This document shows positions 25,307 to 35,162 of a stretch of 64,000 nucleotides of DNA, piece after piece. The notes under the pieces are model-generated. The model had not been told where the DNA came from and did no database searches. It saw only the letters and a program-made list of their open reading frames with translations. The position numbers were made by a program, and so were the translations under genes. Location of the stretch: positions 3,162,001-3,226,000 of the forward strand of contig NZ_CP059467.1 in NCBI RefSeq assembly GCF_017894365.1, read 5' to 3'. The stretch is from Aromatoleum bremense. GTDB lineage: Bacteria; Pseudomonadota; Gammaproteobacteria; Burkholderiales; Rhodocyclaceae. Position 1 is the stretch's first letter, and the number at the start of each line of letters is the position of its first letter.

Positions 25307-26689
25307 TCAGGCAGCGTTCTTGTTCTTGCGCCGGAGCGGGCGCACGTTGCCAGCCGGTTTCTCGCCTTTCTCGATGGCGTCGAGCCGCGCCTCCCAAGCG
25401 ACCAGTGCGGCGCGCTTCTCGTCCGTGTAGGCGTGCCGGTCATAGTGGGCGGCCTGCACTCCGCTGATGCCGTGCGAAAGCAACTGCGCGCGGGTGTCGC
25501 GCGAGATGCCCATGCCGGCGAGCATCGTTTCGCAGGTGCGGCGGATGTCGCGCAGGTCGAACGGTTCGCATTTCATGGTCGCGCTGATTTCGGCGGCGCG
25601 CTTGCCCGGCGTCGTGAAAATCATCGCGACCTTGCCGTGCGTCGAGAAGAGCCACATGCCGCCCACGTCGCCGGGGACTTCGCCGGCATCCTCGGCGCGC
25701 TTCTGCTCGCGCTCCTTGGCCCGGGCCACCAGACCAGCAGCGAGTGCGGCGGCTTTCGGTGCCAGCGGCAGCAGGTGTTCGCGGGCGCTCTGCCGTTTGC
25801 CCTTGCCGTCCCACAGTCGAAGCGTCGCCGTGTCGGCGTCGTAGTCGCTCACCTTGGCGCGCAGCAGTTGCGCCATGCGTTGCCCACCAGCCAGAAGCGC
25901 CAGCCGCAAGGCTTGGTCGGGCAGTTCGTCGCCAAGGGCATTGAGGTAGGCGCGCAGCTCGTCGGCGGACAGGGTGCGGTTTCCGGCCTGCACTGCGATG
26001 GCGGGAATGTTGTCGACCGGGTTGTGCTCGACACCGAAGGCGATGAGGTCGGCAGGCATCACCGAATCGAAGGGCGCGCGCTTGGCAGCGTTGAAGGCGG
26101 CGGACAGGTAGCTGCGCAGTATCCCGGCGGCGCGCTCCTTGCCGGCCTCGCGTACCTTGCGGACCATCGCGGCGATTTGGTGAGAGGTTATTTCGCGGGC
26201 CGGGGCGGCGGCAATCGCTTCATGCGTGAAAACGTGGCACTTGAAAGCGGAGCGGGTAGCGGCGGCGCTCTTGCCCTTGCCGATGCGCTCGAGGTGGCCT
26301 GTATAGGCGTCGCACAGGGCGCGCAGGGTGTAGCGGCTCTGTTCGTCGGCGGCGCGCTTGGCGGCCTCCTGCGCGGCCTTGGCGGCAGCCTCGTCGGAGG
26401 CGCGGGCCTCTTCCAGTTCTCGCAGCACGTCGCGCGGGTCTTTCCCGTCGTCAATCCACCGCTGAAACTTGCGGGCCTCGTCGCGGGCGGCCTCGATAGT
26501 CCATGCGTCCGTGCTGCCGATGGTGATGCGGATGTCCTTGTAGTTCAGCGTCGCTTTGAAGATGAACGACTTTGCGCCAGACGGGCGAGCGCGCACAGCG
26601 AGGCGCGGCATGTCCTCATCCCACAGGAAGCCATCGCCCTTCGGCTTGAAGGCGGCGATGCGGGGAAGGGTCAAACGCTGGCGGGGCAT
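25307..26689 (-). CDS. int: Tyrosine integrase of element 2 (P4 type)
   Basis: A 460-residue P4-family recombinase with the same catalytic motifs as the 13797 integrase (GGQRMAQLLRAK, LRDIRRTCETML, LLSHG, YDRHAY). Residues 1-95 are different: LAVRARPSGAKSFIFKATLNYKDIRITIGSTDAW belongs to the arm-binding domain and EEARASDEAAAKAAQEAAKRA marks the start of shared sequence. A swap of arm-binding domains is consistent with different arm-type repeats and an identical core att site. The start at 26689 is 160 bp from att3. Confidence 0.95.
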   Translation of the reverse strand: MPRQRLTLPRIAAFKPKGDGFLWDEDMPRLAVRARPSGAKSFIFKATLNYKDIRITIGSTDAWTIEAARDEARKFQRWIDDGKDPRDVLRELEEARASDEAAAKAAQEAAKRAADEQSRYTLRALCDAYTGHLERIGKGKSAAATRSAFKCHVFTHEAIAAAPAREITSHQIAAMVRKVREAGKERAAGILRSYLSAAFNAAKRAPFDSVMPADLIAFGVEHNPVDNIPAIAVQAGNRTLSADELRAYLNALGDELPDQALRLALLAGGQRMAQLLRAKVSDYDADTATLRLWDGKGKRQSAREHLLPLAPKAAALAAGLVARAKEREQKRAEDAGEVPGDVGGMWLFSTHGKVAMIFTTPGKRAAEISATMKCEPFDLRDIRRTCETMLAGMGISRDTRAQLLSHGISGVQAAHYDRHAYTDEKRAALVAWEARLDAIEKGEKPAGNVRPLRRKNKNAA

Positions 26690-26701
26690 GGCGGCATCCT
26701 C

Positions 26702-26721
26702 GGGGAACGACTGGGGAACGA
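26702..26721. repeat. Paired 9-bp repeats at the right end of element 2
   Basis: GGGGAACGA at 26702 and 26713, 11 bp apart, just before the int start. Candidate right-arm integrase sites of element 2; compare the GTGTAGCC pairs of element 1, which have the same spacing. Confidence 0.45.
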
Positions 26722-26849
26722 ATGAATGTGATTTTCGTCTATTCCCGTCTATTGCGCAAGGAATGCTGTTTTGCCTTGAAACCCAGTGTATGCAAGGATT
26801 TGTGCGGCTTTATCGCCTTCTGTCTATCTTCCGTGAATAGCGATAAATT

Positions 26850-26909
<60 letters not shown>

Positions 26910-26910
<1 letters not shown>

Positions 26911-26943
26911 AAAAGGCCAATCCTTCGGGGTTGGCCTTTTTGC
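26910..26943 (+). terminator. Terminator after att3 (original tRNA-Thr terminator)
   Basis: Stem AAAAAGGCCAA / TTGGCCTTTTT around TCCTTCGGGG. It resembles but is not identical to the hairpin in att1 and att2, as expected if this is the chromosomal terminator displaced by integration. Confidence 0.85.
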
Positions 26944-27292
26944 TTGTCGGGCGACCGGTTGGGCGAATCTGCTTGCCTTCCTGCGCGTAGAGTGGACGAT
27001 TTTGTATCAAATCGTCGCGGAAATCCGTATGCCGGGAGGGAGGTCGGTGACCGGACTCGTATCCCCGCACCGCTTTGGGAATCGAATAACCCTTAGGCGG
27101 GAAGCGACTTTCGTCGCTGGAGTGCGCGCTGCAACCCTAAAGATCGAAGGCTGAAATCCCGGATACCGCTTCCGGGGGCGCTCCCGCGCGAGCAGCTTTA
27201 CGCTCTGGCCGACGCCCTTTCATGGCTCTATAGTCGGTAGTTTTGTGCCTTGAGGCATCCCCCTACAACCGCAATTCGTACCGGGCACCCCT
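26944..27292. other. Intergenic region between element 2 and the signalling genes
   Basis: About 350 bp without a credible gene. It should contain the promoter of the gene at 27293; I see no clear operator. A small open frame crossing it leftward is not convincing. Confidence 0.5.
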
Positions 27293-29209
27293 ATGGATCC
27301 CGAAGAGAACCCGCTGGTACTCGTTGTCAATGACGACGATGCCAGCCTGAAGGCCGTCGCCGCGCTGCTTGAAACTGCGGCGGAGCACCTGCGTTTCACG
27401 GTCGTGACCGCGAGCTCGGGCGAGGAGGCGCTGCGGCAGCTTCTCGAGCATGAATTCGCGACGATCCTGCTCGACGTGAATATGCCCGGACTCGACGGAT
27501 TCGAGACTGCCCGGCTGATTCACGGCCGCCCCCGTTCGGCTGCGATACCGATCATCTTCCTGACTGCTCACCGGTCCGACGAGCTCGACCGGATCAAGGG
27601 TTACGAGGCCGGCGCTGCCGATTACCTCTTCACCCCGCTCGTCCCGCAGGTGCTGCAGGCAAAGGTAGGCGTGTTCGTCGAACTTTGCCGACAACGGCGG
27701 GAACTGGAGCACAAGGCGGCCTTGCTCGCGGATCTCAATCGCGAGCTGCAGGTACAGCGCCTGGAGGATCTGGAGCGTGCCAACGCGGCCCTGCAGACGG
27801 AGGTTGCAGAGCGGCGCGGAGCGGAAAAGCTTGCCCGGGAGCTCGCGCTTCGGGACACGCTTACCGGTTTCTTCAACCGCCGCTCGCTCAACGACCGTCT
27901 CGCACATGCGATCGCGGTGGCCGGTCGCCAGAACGACCGTCTCGCGTTGCTGTTTCTGGACCTCGATCGCTTCAAGTGCGTCAATGATTCCCTCGGGCAT
28001 GACAAGGGGGACGAACTGCTGAAACAGGTCGCCACGCGGCTGAGCGGTGCGGTGCGGGAGGCTGACACGCTGGCCCGGTTCGGCGGCGACGAGTTCGTCG
28101 TATTGCTCGAAAACCTGCACGACAAGGACGATGCCGCGCAAGTGGCAATCAAGATCTGCGCCGCGCTGGCGCATCCGTTCGAGCTTGGCACCAGCACGGT
28201 GAAGGTGTCCGCGAGCGTCGGGATCAGCCTTTACCCGGAGGACGGGACGAGTGCGGGCGCGCTGATGAAGAATGCCGATCTGGCGATGTACGAAGCGAAG
28301 CAGAGGGGGCGTAACGGCCACGAGTTCTATCACGAGGAACTCAACCGCCGCCTGCTGGAACGCATCCGGCACGAGCACGAGCTGCAGCAGGCGCTGGAGA
28401 ACGACGAATTCGAGTTGTACTACCAACCGAAGGTCAACGTCGTCGAGGGAACGATCGCGGGGCTGGAGGCGTTGCTGCGCTGGCACCATCCCCAGCTCGG
28501 ATTCCTTTCGGCCGAACAGTTCATGGGGCTCGCCGAGGAGGTCGGCATGCTGGTGCCGTTGGGCGAATGGGCGCTGCGCGCGGCGTGTCGCCAGGCGCGG
28601 CAGTGGCAGGATGCGGGATGGCTCAAGGAAACCGTGCGAATCGCGGTGAATGTCGCCGAGCCGCAGATCTATTCGGCGCTGCCCGACACGCTCGCGTGCC
28701 TGCTCGACGAGCACGGACTGTCTCCGGCGTATATCGAGCTCGAGATCACCGAAACCTTGTTGATGCGCGACGTGGACCAGGCGGCGAGCGTGCTGGCGCA
28801 GATCGGCGCAACCGGCGTATCGATCGCGGTCGATGACTTCGGCACCGGCTACTCGTCGCTCGCGATCCTCAAGGCGCTTCCGATCCACGTCCTCAAGATC
28901 GACCAATCGTTCGTGCGCGACCTGCCGCACGACCATGACACCCATGCCATCGTCACCGCGATCGTCCAGATGGCCCACGCGATCGGGCTCAACGTCATCG
29001 CCGAAGGGGTGGAAAACGAAGCCCAGCTCGGGGCGTTGCGCAGGCTGGGATGCGACGAATACCAGGGGTACCTCTACAGCAAGCCGCTCCCGGCGAGCGA
29101 GCTGACGAAGAAGTTCAAGGCCGGTGGCGCGAAACGTGTGCAGGGCAATATGCGCTGGCATGCCTTGGCGGTGAGCGGGGTGAACCAGCCGAGCCTTGCC
29201 GGAGAGTAA
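27293..29209 (+). CDS. Response regulator with GGDEF and EAL domains
   Basis: A 638-residue cytoplasmic protein. Residues 1-125 are a receiver domain (VVNDDDAS acidic pocket; phosphoacceptor Asp in LLDVNMPG), about 195-360 a GGDEF diguanylate cyclase domain with intact RFGGDEFVVLL, and about 375-620 an EAL phosphodiesterase domain with LEALLRWHHP. The position usually held by the conserved Lys of receivers reads Thr (YLFTPLVPQ), which may alter phosphorylation-driven switching. It makes or breaks cyclic di-GMP. The histidine kinase gene follows by 25 bp, so it is probably its partner. Confidence 0.93.
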   Translation: MDPEENPLVLVVNDDDASLKAVAALLETAAEHLRFTVVTASSGEEALRQLLEHEFATILLDVNMPGLDGFETARLIHGRPRSAAIPIIFLTAHRSDELDRIKGYEAGAADYLFTPLVPQVLQAKVGVFVELCRQRRELEHKAALLADLNRELQVQRLEDLERANAALQTEVAERRGAEKLARELALRDTLTGFFNRRSLNDRLAHAIAVAGRQNDRLALLFLDLDRFKCVNDSLGHDKGDELLKQVATRLSGAVREADTLARFGGDEFVVLLENLHDKDDAAQVAIKICAALAHPFELGTSTVKVSASVGISLYPEDGTSAGALMKNADLAMYEAKQRGRNGHEFYHEELNRRLLERIRHEHELQQALENDEFELYYQPKVNVVEGTIAGLEALLRWHHPQLGFLSAEQFMGLAEEVGMLVPLGEWALRAACRQARQWQDAGWLKETVRIAVNVAEPQIYSALPDTLACLLDEHGLSPAYIELEITETLLMRDVDQAASVLAQIGATGVSIAVDDFGTGYSSLAILKALPIHVLKIDQSFVRDLPHDHDTHAIVTAIVQMAHAIGLNVIAEGVENEAQLGALRRLGCDEYQGYLYSKPLPASELTKKFKAGGAKRVQGNMRWHALAVSGVNQPSLAGE

Positions 29210-29234
29210 GGTCAGCACGGAGAGCAGTGAAGCA

Positions 29235-32200
29235 ATGCCAAGTCGATTGAGTATCACGACGCGCCTGGTCGCCGGGTTTTCCCTGATGCTGGTGGCGACC
29301 CTGCTGCTGGGTGTCATGAGCCTGCGCAGCATCCACGGCCTCGCCGACACGACCGCCAGCATGTACCGGCACCCGTTCACCGTGGCTATCGCAATCCGCG
29401 AAGCGAAGGCGGAGGCGCTCGTCGCCCAGCAGATCATGAACACTCTCGTGCACTACGCGGACCCTGCGGAAGTCGAGGGCTACGAGCAGAGGCTCGAGGC
29501 GCGGCGCAAGGACAATGACGCGAGGTTTGCGTTGCTGCGGGAGCGTTACGGCGGCAGCCCCGTCGACTTGGACAGGATCCAGCAGGCGCGGGACGACTGG
29601 AAGGCGGTGCGCGCCGAGACGACGGCGCTCGTGAAAAGCGGTCGTCGCGCCGAGGCGATCGTTTTGCATGGCGAGCGCTCGGGCCGGCTTGTCAATGCGC
29701 TGCTCGACCGAATGAACGTCGTTTCGAATTTCTCGGACGAGCGGGCTTTGGCCTACCAGCAGACCGCCGAAACCGAGGCTGTGTCCGCCGGGCGCCTGCT
29801 TGTCGCCGCGCTGGTGCTGATCCTGGCTGCCGGGGCGGTCTTGACCTTCGTCATCACGCACAGCGTCAACCGCTCGCTGCGGCGCGCCGCTGGCGAAGTC
29901 AAGCGAGTGATCGAAAGCAGCTCGGACAAGGCGCGCGTCGTGGAGGCCATCGGCGCGGGAGACCTGAGCCAGGAGATCGGAGAGTCGAAGCCGCTCAAGA
30001 TCGACCCGGAGGGTTTGCCGCACGACGAAACCGGCGTCCTGCTCAAGGCGGCGGCGCAACTGAGCGCGGTCCAGAGCGAGCTCGACCACTCCTTCCGCAA
30101 CATGACTTCGTCGTTGCGCCAGGCGCGCGCGCAGGCCCGTGACGCGGACTGGCTCAAGAGCGGGCTGAACGAACTCAACTCGGTGATGCGGGGAGAACAG
30201 GTGGCGTCCGACATCGCCGACAAGGTGCTTGTCTACCTCGTGGAATACCTGAAGGCTGGAGTCGGCGCGCTGTACCTGCTCGACGAGCGTGCGGAGGAAC
30301 TGAGCCTGGCGGCGAGCTATGCCTTCACACGACGCAAGAACCTCGGCGACCGCTTCCGTCTCGGCGAGGGGCTGATCGGGCAGGCCGCCCGGGAACGCAA
30401 GCCGATCTGCCTCGCGAACGTGCCGGCCGATTATCTGCCGATCGCCTCCGCACTCGGCGAGTCCGTGCCGAAAGTCGTCCTCGCGCTGCCTTTGCTGCAT
30501 GGAACGCGGCTGATCGGCGCGCTCGAGATTGGCACTTTCTCCGAAATGACGGACATCCAGCTCGAGTTCCTGAGCCTGGCGCAGGAAGCCGTCGCGATCG
30601 GCCTGAGCGTCAGTCTGTCGCGCCAGCGGATGGCCGAGCTCCTCGAAGAGACCCAGCAGCAGGCCGAAGAACTCCGCGTGCAGCAGGAGGAACTGCAGCA
30701 AAGCAACGAGGAACTGGAAGAACGTGCCCAGATGCTCGAGACGCAGCGCGAAAACATCCGGGCGAAGAACCGGGAGATCAAGCTCGCCGCCGAGGACCTT
30801 CGCCTGAAGGCGCAGGAACTCGAGCGCGTGAGTGCATACAAGTCGCAATTTCTCGCGAACATGTCGCACGAACTGCGCACGCCGCTCAACAGCCTGATGA
30901 TTCTGTCCAGCCTGCTGATGCAGAACAAGGACGGCAACCTGAGCGAAAAGCAGATCGAGTTCGCGTCGACGATCCACTCGGCCGGCACCGATCTGCTCGA
31001 CCTCATCAACGATATCCTCGATCTGTCGAAGATCGAGGCAGGGCGGATCGAACTCGACTTCGCCGATATCGCTGTCGAGGAGCTGTCCGCGTCGATGCGC
31101 AGCCTGTTCCAGTCCCAGGCCGAGCAGAAGCGGATCGCATTCAGCGTGGAAGTCGAGGCGGATGTCCCCCGAACGTTCCACGGGGATACGCAGCGCGTTC
31201 ATCAGATACTGAAGAACCTTCTCTCCAACGCGCTGAAGTTCACCGAACACGGCGAGGTCAGGCTGCGCGTGACTTCCCCTTCCGGCACCGGCAATCCCCT
31301 GCCGGAGCCCGCGATCGCGTTCATCGTCAGCGATACCGGCATCGGGATTTCGCCGGACAAGCAGCAAGGGATTTTCGATGCCTTCCAGCAGGCCGACGGT
31401 TCGATCAGCCGCAGATACGGTGGCACCGGCCTGGGCCTTTCGATCTCGCTCGAGCTGGCCCGCAGGATGCATGGCGATATCCGCATGAGCAGCAGCGAAG
31501 GCAAGGGCAGCGTGTTCATCCTGTACCTGCCGCTCTGCGGCGAAAGCGACAAGGCGCCAGAGCGGCGCCGTCCGCCCGCCGCGCTGCTCCCGCAGCCGCC
31601 CGTCTGTTCGCCGGTGCCGCAGGAGGCCGGTCATTCGAAAACCGGCGACCGGAGCATCCTGGTCGTCGAGGACGATCCCGAGTTCGCGAAGATCCTGCAG
31701 GAAATGATCCGGGCGCGCGGGTTCTCCGTCCTCGTCGCCGAGAGCGGGGAAAAGGGGCTCGAACTCGCGGAGCGGGAGCTGCCGAGCGCGATCATCCTCG
31801 ACGTGATGCTGCCCGGCATCGACGGCTGGAACGTGATGCGCAGCCTGAAGGACAACCCGCGCACGCGCCACATTCCGGTCCACTTTCTCACCTGCCTCGA
31901 GGAGCGGCAAAAGGCTTTGGGGATGGCGGCGATCGGCTTCGCGACGAAGCCCGTCGACAGCGACCAGTTGAACAAGGTCATCGAGGCGATCGAGCGCACG
32001 GTGACGAAGTCCGTCAAGCGGCTGCTTGTCGTCGAGGACGACCAGAACGAGGCGTACAGCATCGTCGCGCTGCTCGACGACAAGGAGGTCGAGATCTCGG
32101 TGGCCTCCTCGGGACGCGAAGCGGTCGATCTGCTGGCGTCCGAAACCTTCGATTGCGTCGTCCTCGATCTCGGGCTGCCGGAGATGTCCGGTTTCGATCT

Positions 32201-32825
32201 GCTCGATCACATGCAGGAGATGGAACGCGGCGCGCGCGTCCCGGTCGTCATCCATTCGGGCCGCGAGCTGAGCGAGGATGATGAACGCAGGCTGCGGCGC
32301 TACGCGGAAAGCATCGTCATCAAGGGCGCGAAGAGCCCCGAGCGGCTGATCAACGAAGTGGCCCTCTTCCTGCACCAGGTCGAAACGAGGCTGCCCGCGA
32401 ACAAGCAGCGCATGATCCGCGCGGCACTCGACAAGGAGGCGATGCTCGAAGGCAGGAAGGTGCTGCTGGTCGACGACGACATGCGCAACCTGTTCTCGCT
32501 GTCGAGCGTGCTTGCCGAAAAGAATATGGTCGTGATCGAGGCGGACAACGGCCGCAAGGCGCTGGCCCGCCTGGAAGAGCATCCGGATGTGTCGATCGTG
32601 CTCATGGACATCATGATGCCGGACACCGACGGTTATGCCGCGATGCGCGAAATCCGCCGCAATCCGCGCTTCGGCAAGCTTCCGGTGATCGCGATGACTG
32701 CGAAGGCGATGAAGGGCGATTACGAGAAATGCATCGAGGCGGGAGCGAGCGACTACATCGCCAAGCCGATCGATGTCGACAAGCTGTTTTCGCTGATTCG
32801 CGTGTGGATGTATCAGCGTGTCTGA
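29235..32825 (+). CDS. Hybrid sensor histidine kinase with GAF and three receiver domains
   Basis: A 1196-residue inner-membrane kinase. Two membrane helices (about 10-30 and 185-205) enclose a periplasmic four-helix sensor. HAMP-like and GAF domains follow (GAF about 295-450), then a coiled coil, HisKA (FLANMSHELRTPLNSL), HATPase (NLLSNALKFT; DTGIGISPDKQQG; GGTGLGLSISLELARR) and three receivers (phospho-sites in ILDVMLPG, VLDLGLPEM and LMDIMMPDT). The second receiver lacks the usual Lys motif. The ATG at 29235 is preferred to a TTG at 29196 that would overlap the preceding gene. It is followed, with overlap, by a CheR-like methyltransferase. Confidence 0.93.
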   Translation: MPSRLSITTRLVAGFSLMLVATLLLGVMSLRSIHGLADTTASMYRHPFTVAIAIREAKAEALVAQQIMNTLVHYADPAEVEGYEQRLEARRKDNDARFALLRERYGGSPVDLDRIQQARDDWKAVRAETTALVKSGRRAEAIVLHGERSGRLVNALLDRMNVVSNFSDERALAYQQTAETEAVSAGRLLVAALVLILAAGAVLTFVITHSVNRSLRRAAGEVKRVIESSSDKARVVEAIGAGDLSQEIGESKPLKIDPEGLPHDETGVLLKAAAQLSAVQSELDHSFRNMTSSLRQARAQARDADWLKSGLNELNSVMRGEQVASDIADKVLVYLVEYLKAGVGALYLLDERAEELSLAASYAFTRRKNLGDRFRLGEGLIGQAARERKPICLANVPADYLPIASALGESVPKVVLALPLLHGTRLIGALEIGTFSEMTDIQLEFLSLAQEAVAIGLSVSLSRQRMAELLEETQQQAEELRVQQEELQQSNEELEERAQMLETQRENIRAKNREIKLAAEDLRLKAQELERVSAYKSQFLANMSHELRTPLNSLMILSSLLMQNKDGNLSEKQIEFASTIHSAGTDLLDLINDILDLSKIEAGRIELDFADIAVEELSASMRSLFQSQAEQKRIAFSVEVEADVPRTFHGDTQRVHQILKNLLSNALKFTEHGEVRLRVTSPSGTGNPLPEPAIAFIVSDTGIGISPDKQQGIFDAFQQADGSISRRYGGTGLGLSISLELARRMHGDIRMSSSEGKGSVFILYLPLCGESDKAPERRRPPAALLPQPPVCSPVPQEAGHSKTGDRSILVVEDDPEFAKILQEMIRARGFSVLVAESGEKGLELAERELPSAIILDVMLPGIDGWNVMRSLKDNPRTRHIPVHFLTCLEERQKALGMAAIGFATKPVDSDQLNKVIEAIERTVTKSVKRLLVVEDDQNEAYSIVALLDDKEVEISVASSGREAVDLLASETFDCVVLDLGLPEMSGFDLLDHMQEMERGARVPVVIHSGRELSEDDERRLRRYAESIVIKGAKSPERLINEVALFLHQVETRLPANKQRMIRAALDKEAMLEGRKVLLVDDDMRNLFSLSSVLAEKNMVVIEADNGRKALARLEEHPDVSIVLMDIMMPDTDGYAAMREIRRNPRFGKLPVIAMTAKAMKGDYEKCIEAGASDYIAKPIDVDKLFSLIRVWMYQRV

Positions 32826-33660
32826 GTGGGACCACCCGAAACCGGATCTGCAAGAGGTGGAAATGCGCTTGCTGCTCGAGGGAATCGAGCAGGTGTACGG
32901 CTACGACTTCCGCGACTATGCGGAAGCTTCGATCAGGCGCCGCCTCGTGCGCTGGCTCGCCGAGTCCGGCTTCGAGACGTTTTCGCTCGCGCAGTCGCGG
33001 CTGCTGCGTGACCGCAGCGTCTTCGATTCGCTGCTGCGCGGAATCACTATCAACGTCACGGAAATGTTCCGCGACCCCGCCTTCTTCAGGATGGTGCGCA
33101 CGAAAGTCGTTCCCTTCCTCCGGACGTATCCGTTCGTCAAGATCTGGCACGCGGGCTGTGCCACCGGCGAGGAAGCCTACTCGATGGCGATCTTGCTCAA
33201 CGAGGAGGGGATGGCAGGGCGCTACCGGATCTACGCGACCGACATCAACGAGGCGATCCTCGAGCGAGCGCAGGAAGGCATCCTCTCGGTCGCCAACATG
33301 CAGCTGTTCACCCGCAACTACCAGTTGAGCGGCGGGGCCGCGTCCTTCGCGGATTACTACACGGCGCGCTACGAGCACGCGCTCTTGTCCCCGGCGTTGC
33401 GAAAAAATATCGTCTTCGCGCCGCACAACCTCGCGACCGACGGCGAGTTCGGCGAAATGAACATGATCCTGTGCCGCAACGTCATGATCTATTTCAAGCC
33501 GCCGCTCAAGGAACGCTGCCTGCGCCTGTTCGACGACAGCCTCCCGCCCGGCGGATTCCTCTGCCTCGGGCTGAAGGAGGTGCTCGAACGAACGAGCATC
33601 GAGGCCCGGTTCGCAGAGATGGAGGGCCACATGCGCATCTACAGGAAGCGCTACGACTGA
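32818..33660 (+). CDS. CheR-family protein-glutamate methyltransferase
   Basis: A 280-residue CheR-like protein: N-terminal helical domain (RRLVRWLAESGF), INVTEMFRDPAFF, and SAM-binding IWHAGCATGEEAYSMA with YATDINEAILERA. CheR methylates receptor glutamates using S-adenosylmethionine. No chemoreceptor or CheB is encoded nearby, so it may modify the adjacent hybrid kinase or another sensor (inference). It starts with a GTG that overlaps the kinase stop. Confidence 0.92.
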   Translation: MSEWDHPKPDLQEVEMRLLLEGIEQVYGYDFRDYAEASIRRRLVRWLAESGFETFSLAQSRLLRDRSVFDSLLRGITINVTEMFRDPAFFRMVRTKVVPFLRTYPFVKIWHAGCATGEEAYSMAILLNEEGMAGRYRIYATDINEAILERAQEGILSVANMQLFTRNYQLSGGAASFADYYTARYEHALLSPALRKNIVFAPHNLATDGEFGEMNMILCRNVMIYFKPPLKERCLRLFDDSLPPGGFLCLGLKEVLERTSIEARFAEMEGHMRIYRKRYD

Positions 33661-33845
33661 CCTTCCACCGCGTGAGGCAGGGCACCGGACCATATGACCC
33701 CGTCAACCATTGTGAAATCGGCATCCGCGCGAGAAAAACGTCTCGTTTTCAGATAGATCGATGCTGAGAACGGCCAAAGCCGGCTGCTAGACTTGCGCCC
33801 GGTCCATCAATCAGCGAACCAACGTTCTGAAGGGAAAGAGCAGGA

Positions 33846-35003
33846 ATGTCATATCTGGCCGACGTGTTGTGGCACAGACTCGCCGGCCCGATGCCGGGGG
33901 AACTGGATAAATCGGAACTCGGCTACCTCTTCCTTCCGAACCGGCACATGCCGCTTCTGATGCGGCGACGGGCGACGATGATCGTCAATCGCGTGCGGAT
34001 GTTCGCGTTTCTGTTCGCCGTGCTCACGCCGCTGTGGAGCGCGATCGATTTCGTCGTTTTTCCGCCGTCGCTGTGGGTCACCCTCGCCCTGATGCGGCTT
34101 TTTGCCAGCGCCGCGTTCGCGACCCTCCTGATCTGCTACCGGCCGTCGGGCAACCTGTTCGATGCCTACCGGGCGATTGCGGTCCTGTTCGCGATTCCGA
34201 CGGCGTTCTATGTCGCTTCGCACACCGTGCTCAGGACGTACCAGCTGTCCGAGCTTTCAGCGGCGATCGGCGCCGGCTACGCCTTCCTGCCGTTCGTCCT
34301 GCTCGCGGGCCTGTCGGTCTTTCCGTTGACGCTGATCGAGAACGTGCTGATTTCGAGCCCGATCCTGCTCGCACAAGCCCTCGCCGGCTATCTGAGCTGG
34401 TCCACGCTCAACTGGCCATCGTTTGCCGGCTCGTTCTGGTTGCTGGTGCTGATCACCGGCGTGTCGATCATTGCCGGGATGAGCCAGCTCACCTTCATGA
34501 CGGCGCTGGTGCGCCAGTCGGTGCGGGATCCTCTGACCGGCGCCTTTTCGCGCGGTAGCGGCGAAGAAATGCTCGAATTGCAACTGGGCATCGCGAATCG
34601 CAACCAGGGGTCGATCACAGTCGCCTTCATCGACGTCGATCACTTCAAGAGCATCAACGACCGCTTCGGCCATGAAGCGGGGGACAAGGTCCTGATCACG
34701 CTCGCCACGCACATCACGGCGGCGCTGCGGCGTGTCGACGTCCTGGTCCGCTGGGGCGGCGAAGAATTCGTCGTCATCATGCCCAACACCGATCTCGCCG
34801 AAGCCCGGACGGCGATCGAGCGCCTGTGCAGGCTCGGTCTGGGTGCCGGCCCGGATGGCACGCCGGTGACGGCCAGCATCGGCCTGGCGGAGCGTCGTAC
34901 CGACAGCACCGGCGACTGGAAAGCCCTGATCGAGAAAGCCGACCAGCGGATGTATCACGCCAAGCACAACGGCCGCGACCAAGTCTGCTTCGGCGCCTGT
35001 TAG
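33846..35003 (+). CDS. Membrane-bound diguanylate cyclase (GGDEF)
   Basis: A 385-residue protein. Residues about 35-215 form six hydrophobic segments, a MASE-like membrane sensor, and residues 225-380 a GGDEF domain with the active-site variant RWGGEEFVVIMP (GGEEF is active in known enzymes). It synthesises cyclic di-GMP at the inner membrane. An AT-rich spacer of 185 bp with its own promoter separates it from cheR, so it is probably a separate unit within the signalling region. Start ATG at 33846 after GGGAAAGAGCAGGA. Confidence 0.92.
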   Translation: MSYLADVLWHRLAGPMPGELDKSELGYLFLPNRHMPLLMRRRATMIVNRVRMFAFLFAVLTPLWSAIDFVVFPPSLWVTLALMRLFASAAFATLLICYRPSGNLFDAYRAIAVLFAIPTAFYVASHTVLRTYQLSELSAAIGAGYAFLPFVLLAGLSVFPLTLIENVLISSPILLAQALAGYLSWSTLNWPSFAGSFWLLVLITGVSIIAGMSQLTFMTALVRQSVRDPLTGAFSRGSGEEMLELQLGIANRNQGSITVAFIDVDHFKSINDRFGHEAGDKVLITLATHITAALRRVDVLVRWGGEEFVVIMPNTDLAEARTAIERLCRLGLGAGPDGTPVTASIGLAERRTDSTGDWKALIEKADQRMYHAKHNGRDQVCFGAC

Positions 35004-35162
35004 AAGTGGCGCCGCCTCGCACCGGGGCGGTCTCATCAGCGCGCCGGCAGCGCCGCATCAGGGGAGGGGCGGAGGGCGTGTGCCGCTGTGCTAACATTCC
35101 CCGCTTCTCTTGCGTACATCGGGCACGGTGTGGGCGCTCGTGCCATTCCGAACGGAAGAATC

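Larger units (their letters stand above)
24707..26392. repeat. 1686-bp block shared with 13197-14882 (higA-higB-int)
   Basis: Second copy of the collinear recombination/TA block. Direct orientation relative to the first, 11510 bp away, so homologous recombination between copies could delete or exchange everything in between. Confidence 0.9.

Noticed and set aside
27263-29443. Long leftward open frame (726 codons) opposite the REC-GGDEF-EAL gene
   Set aside because: It mirrors the codon pattern of the real rightward gene, has no domain and would overlap it fully. High GC keeps antisense frames open.
29115-32582. Leftward open frame of 1155 codons opposite the hybrid kinase
   Set aside because: Antisense shadow; composition is His/Arg/Asp-rich as expected from the reverse complement of the kinase gene, with no recognisable motif.
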